Assembly: GCF_000715075.1 (NCBI RefSeq)
Contig: NC_134085.1
Coordinates: forward strand, 154,098,178-154,162,177
DNA: 64,000 bases
Direction: 5' to 3'
Source of the DNA: Nicotiana tabacum
Taxonomy: Eukaryota; Streptophyta; Magnoliopsida; Solanales; Solanaceae
Of the stretch, positions 56,388 to 64,000 are shown piece after piece; position 1 is the first letter of the stretch, and every line of letters starts with the position of its first letter. Made by a program: the position numbers and the translations under genes. Below the pieces are notes generated by a model that did no database searches, had not been told where the DNA came from, and was given only the letters and a program-made list of their open reading frames with translations.

Positions 56388-59282
56388 CTATGAATCTCAT
56401 TTGAATAGGACATGGCAAGGCCTATACACTCGGCATCCTTAGAGCCCACACATCAAAAATTTCTAGAGGATTCAACCGAAAGAAGAAATCAAGTATGGGG
56501 TCATTGTATTCTTATTAACTTATGATGATGAGACAATTAAGGAAGAATGACTTGACAATAAAAATCGTATCTCTCTCTCACTTTATATATGTGGACATGA
56601 TACCTACAATAACTTACCTGCAAAAGGCAATACGTGCTGTAGACGAAAAGTAGCAATAGGGTCAATTTGTGATGTGAGGTTTCTACGAAGACACCTAATT
56701 TGCGTCTAGTACTCTTGCATGGAAGCATGCAACCAACAATGGTTTTCTTTTCTCCGTCATTTGGTTTTCACAATGCAAGGCAAGGACAACGTCGTCTCTA
56801 TCTCTATTTTACACAACAGTAGTATTTTTTTTAAAGGACAATCACGATAAGAAATTTATCTCCAACTTACATAAAATAGAAGAGATAACTAGGTTGGCTC
56901 AATGAGGGAAATGGACCTTCTAGTTTGACTCTCGACAAGTCGATTGATCCTAAAACACAAAGGCGGTTTCATAATTTTAATTCTACGGGTGCAAAACTCG
57001 GGTTTCCAAATGAGGCTGTTACATAGAGATTTGACTATATAGGATATTGCTTCCGATAGACATAATTTGAGAAGTAACAGCGCATTATTACCCAATAGAC
57101 TATACCTTAAAAGCTAGCTAGGCATGCTTAGTTTTGGAGTAATACAGTTAATGGTCTCTTAATTACATCACATTAGAATCGTCGGTTGCGTAATTCCTTA
57201 GTTTTTGTCCAGACATTTTGTTCGGAAAGAGGCTTTTTTGAACCTAAAACGAGTGGGATATCATTCTCATGGTCTCCAATAATACTCCTGTACTAACACG
57301 TGATATGTTAAGAAAAAGTTTAATTATCAGAGTCCGAACCAAACAAACCATATACCATACAAATAATGGTGTCACTGATTTTGATTTAGTTTGCTTGTGT
57401 TCGAATATGGTTTTAAATTAAGTAGTTTTGCGTGTTGAAAGAACTACATCATTTTTTTTTGAATAACCTAGTTGTATTTTATTCTCCTGTAAACATATCT
57501 ACTGAGTAGAAAACAAAAAAATCGCAGAGATGAACAGTCACGAAAAGCTCATACCATGACCATATATGAGGTTCTAAAAATAAGTCATGGTGGTGGAAAA
57601 ATAAATACTAATTGTGAAAAAGTCATGGTTTAGTTTAATGCATTTTATAGAATGTTTTAGGTCGCGGTCCCATCATTTTTTAAAATTATGAGTTTATATT
57701 CACTATTTCTTATCATTGTAATATATATACAGTGTATCAAAAGATATGTTCGATTGAATCCTTATCTATAATGCTACATTTGCCACGGTGTCGTAGAGTC
57801 CTTTTGCCTATAAAGTATATGCCAGAATATTCACATGTATTTTTTTTTTGGAGCGAAGTATAAGCCTCCATTTCTTACTTATTGATGTGTTATAGAACCA
57901 TGTTCGTGATATTTCTTAGCCATTACCTAACTTTTTGCATTCATAAACCTTTCGATAAAGACAACGTTATTCTAAGGATTTTAATTCGACATGTTCATAG
58001 TTTTCTAGGCAATAAACAAATTAAATTGCATCAAATCAAAATCTAGTTTGACCAATAATTTCTTTTTGAGACTCAGAAAATAGGTGAAGTCATGATATAT
58101 CTAAATTTGCAAATGATGTATAAATATATTCAACATTCAGATTTCATACTTTCCGTTTCATATTCATCAAAGTATCCTGGTAGGTATCAATAAATAGAAG
58201 AAAGGCATGTTAATTACTTTACCATAAACTCTTACTCACATTTAATATTCAGATAAACTTATTGTATACACAGATCGAAAAAGAGTAAATGACTAGTTTT
58301 GAAAAGTTGACCAAACTTTGGACCAAATTACGTACAGATTGAGACGAAGCAGGAAGAGTGGTCCCATAAAAGTAACAAAAAATACTTATGGTTCTAGCCA
58401 GGTACATACCAAGATGTAAATAAATGTGTCAAACCTAAAATAGGCTACTACTCATCCACCAATAACTGTAAAATCTATATTATTCAGTTGTCAGGGACCA
58501 CCATATATACACACATACACAATATAACATAGTAATATTTGCAGGATTATTCGCATTTATTGTTTTCCTAATTGAGCAGATATTGTCATGGACCACCATG
58601 TACATAAAGATAATTCCATCCTTTCATTTTATGTCACATTATTTTTTTATTAGTTTATTTTATTAAACATTAGTAATTTATTTCAAATAATTTTAATTTA
58701 ATTTTTTATAGTATTATTTTTAATGACATGCTTTTATGCGATAGAAGCTTACATACACCTACTGTTTAATCACACTAATAAATAAATAACACGTGTTTTT
58801 ACGATTGTGCATATTTTTCCTCCACCATGATTTATTAGTAAATATTCTTATCATTAAATCACTTCATCTATAGTGAGTTGTTATGATTTGATATAAAAAT
58901 CAAATGAGAACAAAAAAAGTTTCCCTTAAACCACAAAAAATTTATAGCACGATTAAAATAATTCATTATTTCTTAAATTTTTGTGCTCCATGTATATTGA
59001 AAAGGAGGGGGGTAAAAGTTATCAATTATTCCATCCAAAATTTTATAGAATGATTACTTAAAAAAAAGACAATTAACAATGCCCCACCAAAGAGACAATT
59101 CAAGAGGGTAATAACTAGTTTCAGCCCACATGTCACTCACTACTAGACTACCATAGTACCATGGCATTTATTAGGCTGTATGTATATAGTATGTATTATA
59201 AAACTAGACTACCTATCTCATTAACTTTTTTCTACTACTCAATCATTTTTCTACCTGTGTGATAGACATTTTGTCTCTGTAG
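56388..59282. other. Intergenic, no gene recognised
   Basis: AT-rich DNA of 2.9 kb. A faint MITE-like end (TCCATCCTTTCATTTTATGTC) lies at about 58607 without a clear partner. No open frame has recognisable similarity. Confidence 0.55.
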
Positions 59283-60171
59283 CAGGGGTGTCAAATGATA
59301 TTCGAAAACCGACTAAATCGATTGAATCGTATCGCACCGAATCGATTTTTAGATTTCATTTTAAGAAACCGTAGGTTTTATATAAATTTATAACCGTACC
59401 GATAATTAGGATAGATTTTTTATTTTATAAAAATAAACCGAAAAAATACCGAACTGTACCGAATAAATTTTATATGTAGAAAATATATTTATAAGTTTAA
59501 AAATAATAATGCATTAAATTTTTTGAGCCTTGGAATAATGAAAACTATTACAAGCCAACAAGTAATTAAACTCAAAATACTAATTTCTAAAACTTATTAT
59601 GCTACTTCTACTTAAACTAAGTTATTTCAAGTATGTTTATTATCAATACACAAAGTATTCTAGCGATTATGAGTAACAAACTACAATGTATTGAATATGT
59701 TTCCTTTCATATAATTTAGATTTATCTTTTTGAATATTTAATCTTCTATAGACTTTATTCTTGAGTCTCAGCTTGGTATATCTTTCAACTCGTGTGATTA
59801 ATATTTTCTTTGCCTTTGTTTGATTTCTTTTACGCTGTTGTAGAATAGTTGATGGATCTATACTCTAACCATCTTTCTTTCTTTCTTTTTTTAGATTCAT
59901 CACCCTTTAAACGGTAAAAATGTCTAGAGAGTTTTGTTAAGTCATATAAAAGAACGTGAATTATTGCAATTCTATTTCTACTAGTGAATTTTACATGATA
60001 TTAAAAAAAATACCGAAAATTAACCGAACGTACCGATACCGAAGAGAAACCGACATGATTGAGACGGTTTTGAAAAGTCTAATTTTGGTTATACATAATA
60101 GAATAACCGAAAAATTGGTACGATACAAATTTTATAAAATAACCAGCCGAACCGAACCGTTGACACCCCTA
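59283..60171. mobile_element. hAT-type MITE, 0.9 kb
   Basis: Terminal inverted repeats CAGGGGTGTCAA and TTGACACCCCTA. The flanking 8-mers CTCTGTAG (59275) and CTTAGTAG (60172) agree at 6 of 8 positions, as expected for an aged hAT target duplication. Repeated ACCGA/TCGGT-type motifs lie inside both ends. No transposase is encoded. Confidence 0.8.
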
Positions 60172-60194
60172 CTTAGTAGTACTAAAGATAAGTA

Positions 60195-60442
60195 CACCCT
60201 CTGTTTCAATTTATGTGAACCTGTTTGACTGAGCACGGAGTTTAAGAAAAAATTGAAGACTTTTGGAATTTGTGATCCTAAACAAATCAAAAAGGGGCCT
60301 AGAGTATTTGTGTGGTTATAAAAGCTTCTCATTAAGGGTAGACTTGTAAGTTTAAACTAAATTGTTTCCAAATATAGAAAGAGATCATTCTTTTTGAAAC
60401 AGACCAAAAAAAATAGGTTCGCATAAATTTGAAAGGACGGAG
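60195..60442. mobile_element. Stowaway MITE, 248 bp
   Basis: It is flanked by TA on both sides. The terminal repeats begin CACCCTCTGTTTCAATTTATG on the left and end GAAAGGACGGAG on the right. It belongs to the same family as the copy at 29579, in the opposite orientation. Confidence 0.9.
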
Positions 60443-60569
60443 TAGATAACAACTAAAAAAGGAAGAAGGTATCTATTAATCCCTCGGTCCCCGTTAACAT
60501 ACTAGCACTCTTTTAAGTCTGAACATAAACAATGTTATAACATAATCTTATTTTTAGGTAGATTTAAGA

Positions 60570-61140
60570 GGAATTTTCCTAAACCATAATAATTTAGAAC
60601 TTAGTAACTATAGTTTGCTTAATCATTATTCATAGCTACAATTCAATTGTTAGTAATTTATATTATTTGTATTTAAACACGTAACGAATACAACTTGTGT
60701 TAAACGTATTTGTTTGCGCAACGAATACAATGTGTATTAACTGTACCCGTTCGCACAATTGTATTCCTTTGTGCAAGGAATACAATATGTATTGTAACCA
60801 AGGTAAAATACAATGGTGTATAAAAAAAAATAATTTCTATCGACTATATTTATTCACGCAACGAATACAACTAAAGCGAAATATATAAGTATAGAAATAC
60901 AAAAAAAATGTTCTTATTGATAGTAGAACTCAAGACCTCCACTAACTAAGTGGAGGCTTTAACCTATTTTGTTACGAGAGCTTGTTGCTCTCTTGTTTCG
61001 GTTAAAAATAATTAATTATATATTTTATGGATTTGCTATAAAAATTAAATATAGTTACGAGTGGTTAATTTACTGAAAGTATAGCTAGGAATGGTAAATA
61101 CATTATAAATATTTAATGTATCACGTAATTTTCGCTAAAT
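60570..61140 (+). repeat. Dispersed repeat, copy 2
   Basis: Same family and orientation as 52857-53340: TAACTATAGTTTGC, ATAGCTACAATTCAATTGTTA, CGCAACGAATACAA repeats, and TATAGCTAGGAATGGTAAATAC near the end. The copies are clearly diverged. Confidence 0.6.
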
Positions 61141-62500
61141 TTAACAGCTTTTAATTAGTAAAATCCATTATATTATCAAAATGTTTTTCGTACTTAATCA
61201 AATACTATCATATAGTCAAATACTATCATATAGAATAAAATTAAATGAATATCAAACTTCATCTTTTTATAAATGAATGCTATTATATTATTTATTATTA
61301 TTTTTAATTGAAATCACGAAATCCTGTTTTGGAATTACATGAATCCTAACCCCATATTCTTTATGAAACAGCCACGTTTGGCTCGACCCCCACCCAAAAC
61401 TATCTAGAGAGTTCAATGATTTTTACGCCAATAGTAGCCATTGAATTTGGCCCCGTTCATCGCATCTTAAACGTACCAAATGTTGTAAATGTCTGATTGT
61501 CTGTACCAATTATTACTAATTTGATGAATCACATATTTTTATTTTAAAATTAATGAAAATATCTAACTTTGCCTCGTACTACTTGAAATTATTCAATTTT
61601 GCCCTTCATAGTATTTGTGGTCCATTCTTAATACAATGTATTATCTCTAGTGTCTTTGTCATCGAAGTAAATTTCACAAATGATCATATAACTGTAATTA
61701 TTTTAATTAAAATAATATAACATAATTATTTATTTATATATATATATATATTATTTTCATTCTAATAAATAATAATCAAATTAAAATATAAATGACAACC
61801 CGATCCCACACAACCCAATACCCATATACATAAATTAAAATAAATTAAAAGTGAATCCTTTCCTCAAAATACACGATAATTTTATTTTTATTTTTATTTT
61901 TAAGATTTTCACTCAAATTGATAGTATTATTAATTCAAGAGTTTTTTTGATTATCTATACCTTTTATTTTATTTTATTTTTTATTTTATCAGAATCTCAT
62001 GCAAAATGCTCCTATTTTTTTTTAAAGTTATGTATATGAATAAGCCATAGTTATATAATTATTTATGAAATTTATCCTTGTCATTAGCGGTAATAAGTGA
62101 AATGAGTGAATTTCATGTACCCAAATTCTTCCTGAAAAATGATCCAAATTGACCGCACAAGACTATAATTTAAAAATTAATTTCAACTCGGAGTTCAATT
62201 AGAACTTAAGGGCGACAATGAGACTTTTTCTTAATAGCAAAAGTAATTACCACACAAAAAGTCTAACAAAGTATAAAGTAGTCAATATCAAAGATTATAT
62301 TTACGGAATTAACCTCTTTCTCTTAAACTTATGAAAATGAAAAATTTTAATTTGTGACATCGTACATACCTAGAAATGAAAGGAATAAAAATCAAAAACC
62401 ATGATGTAGTGAGAAGAAACAATACGTAACCACACACACAGCACCAAAAAAAAAGAAACAACGTAATGTTCTGGAACAGTGCCAAACTATAGTGAGAGTA
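61141..62500. other. Intergenic, AT-rich, upstream of the HIPP-type gene
   Basis: Includes a short (AT)n run near 61737 and TTTTTAT-rich minisatellite DNA near 61880-61990. No gene recognised. Confidence 0.6.
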
Positions 62501-62532
62501 GTAGTAATAGTAGCAAAGTATTATGTCCGTCA

Positions 62533-62538
62533 CACGTG
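62533..62538 (+). promoter_or_regulatory. G-box CACGTG
   Basis: CACGTG within CACACGTGCC, 6 bp upstream of the TATA box of the HIPP-type gene. This is the type of site bound by plant bZIP/bHLH factors. Confidence 0.55.
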
Positions 62539-62543
62539 CCACC

Positions 62544-62553
62544 TATATAAAAG
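62544..62553 (+). promoter_or_regulatory. TATA box of the HIPP-type gene
   Basis: TATATAAAAG, about 230 bp before the start codon. The leader between them contains a CT-rich run at about 62720-62736, common in plant 5' UTRs. Confidence 0.7.
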
Positions 62554-62775
62554 CCACGCCAGTTGTGCTTTTTAGATGACGAAAATTAGTGAGTGCCTCG
62601 TTCATCTCTATGGTCATCACTTAGCCCATGCTCACCACTTCCTTTTGAACTTTCTTGAGAATAACACCAAACAGTACACACTCACAAAAACAAAAAACTA
62701 AAAAAGAGAGAGATAATTCAGTCTCTCTCTCTCTTTAAGCTTATCAGCTACCTCTATCCATCTCCAAGAACATCA

Positions 62776-64000
62776 ATGGGCGAGGTTTGCTTGCTCTCTA
62801 CCCTTTGTTTTCTTTGTTTGGGTTATTTGTTGTTTGAGATTTCTGATTTTTTTTTTGGTTATAGGAAGAGAAGAAGAAACCAGAAGAAGTGAAAAAACCA
62901 GAAGAAGAGAAGAAAGTGGAAGCTCCAAAAGGTGATAATGAAAAGAAAGAAGAAAAGAAAACAGAGGAAACCAAAGAAGAAACAGTAGCACCTCCACCGC
63001 CACCTCAAGAAATAGTGTTGAGAGTTTACATGCATTGTGAAGGCTGTGCTCGTAAAGTCCGTAAATCCCTTAAAGGTTTCGAAGGTAAGCAGATTCAGTC
63101 ATTTCAATCAAGATTTTCACTTAAAAAATAGTTCTTTTTGTAATTTGAATGTGTTTATGTAGGAGTTGAGGATGTTATAACGGATTGCAAGACACATAAG
63201 GTGGTTGTAAAAGGGGAAAAAGCAGATCCGTTGAAGGTTTTAGAGAGAGTGCAAAAGAAGAGCCACCGTCAAGTTGAGCTTCTTTCTCCGATCCCAAAAC
63301 CGCCGGCCGAAGAGCCAAAGAAACCGGAGGAAAAAGAAGTCGTTAAACCCGAAGAGAAAAAAGAGGAGGTTTGTTTAATTTAATCTTCTTTTTTTCTTCT
63401 AAATTCCCTTTTGTTTCTCACGCGAGTTGTTTCTTTTTATGTTGCTTTTTCTCTCTTTAGTCTTTTCCCTTTCTGGGGTTTTATTTGTTTTTAAGGTAAG
63501 CTCAAAAAATATGGTATTTCTGGTTTGTTTTGCAGCCGCCCCAAGTGATTATTGTAGTTCTGAAAGTTCACATGCATTGTGAAGCCTGTGCTCAAGAAAT
63601 CAAAAGGCGTATACAAAGAATGAAAGGTATGATTTTATTTTCTCTTTTCCTATTTTGGGGTTGTATGGATTAGTATATATGAGCTTTTTGATTTATTTGG
63701 TGCAACTAATTGTTATTCTGATTATGCTTTTGTTACACTTTTCCCTTTTTCGGATCTCCATAATAGTATTCAGTATTTTAAGGATTCTATATTCTCTGCA
63801 TCTTTCACTATCCCTGCAGTCTTTAATTTAGAATAATATAATCACTCTTTGGAATCTATTCAAATTTAAGTCAAATTCAAACACATTCTGTCAACAACTA
63901 ATCACGTCCATATCTTTAATTAATTGAACAATCTTTAGAATCTGTCAACTGGCATTAAAAATTTGACCAATTTTTTATTTTATTTTGAAGGTGTGGAGAA
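62776..64000 (+). CDS. Two-HMA-domain metallochaperone-like protein (HIPP type), partial
   Basis: Five exons are visible: 62776-62784, 62865-63084, 63163-63368, 63536-63626 and 63991 to beyond the window, all with GT-AG introns and matching phases. The first coding exon holds only MGE. The 178 visible residues give a Lys/Glu-rich N-terminus, a PPPPP run, HMA domain 1 with MHCEGC (residues 59-64), a Lys/Pro/Glu linker (about 120-145) and HMA domain 2 starting with MHCEAC (158-163). The CxxC pairs bind soft metals such as copper, zinc or cadmium in this family. Heavy-metal-associated isoprenylated plant proteins end in a CaaX box, which lies outside the window, so membership is inferred. It appears intact and is the only host gene supported here. 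Confidence 0.9.

Noticed and set aside
58604..58735. Possible further MITE beginning TCCATCCTTTCATTTTATGTC
   Set aside because: No matching right terminal repeat or target duplication was found.

Overview
This window looks like nuclear DNA from a eudicot plant, most probably Solanaceae. The reasons are a tRNA-derived SINE of the Solanaceae type, Stowaway and hAT-type MITEs, Ogre/Tat-lineage LTR retrotransposons whose LTRs start TGTGAGCACGTGATTTTTG, and a plant heavy-metal-associated (HIPP-type) gene at the right edge. No bacterial or organellar genes were seen. Roughly the first 52 kb are nested transposable elements, 52.7-62.5 kb is AT-rich intergenic DNA with small non-autonomous elements, and only the last 1.2 kb holds an apparently intact host gene.

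Layout. 1-305: scrap of a Ty1/copia RT/RNase H reading frame. 306-23972: a complete but mutated Ogre/Tat Ty3/gypsy element (element A), with LTRs of 4.1 and 4.4 kb, a tRNA-Arg-type primer binding site, an extra ORF1 before gag, gag-pro, a short intron, pol with RT, two RNase H regions and integrase, and a 3' UTR full of tandem repeats. 23973-39606: a related element B. Its 5' LTR is cut off exactly where A ends and its 3' LTR is fused to the end of pol by a deletion. 39607 to about 52.7 kb: remains of a Mutator-like element, with a transposase fragment on the plus strand and a DUF1985/Ulp1-like protease gene on the minus strand. It carries four blocks of hairpin-forming tandem repeats. One block is split by a 4.3 kb solo LTR (47298-51600) with a perfect AAGGA target duplication.

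Within the Ogre-type elements the coding logic is still readable. The gag-pro frame stops at or next to the 5' splice site of a roughly 200 bp intron, and in both elements the donor and acceptor share the same codon phase. Splicing would therefore join Gag-Pro to Pol, as is known for the Ogre family. A two-stem motif, GAACTACG...hairpin...CGTAGG, recurs at four gene boundaries of A and two of B with apparent base-pair covariation. Together with hairpin clusters in the LTRs it is the most interesting unexplained structure in the window.

The terminal gene (62776 to beyond 64000) encodes a protein with two HMA domains carrying MHCEGC and MHCEAC metal-binding motifs, linked by Lys/Glu/Pro-rich segments. 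It has a TATA box and a G-box upstream. Its last exon or exons lie outside the window, so the expected C-terminal isoprenylation motif cannot be seen.
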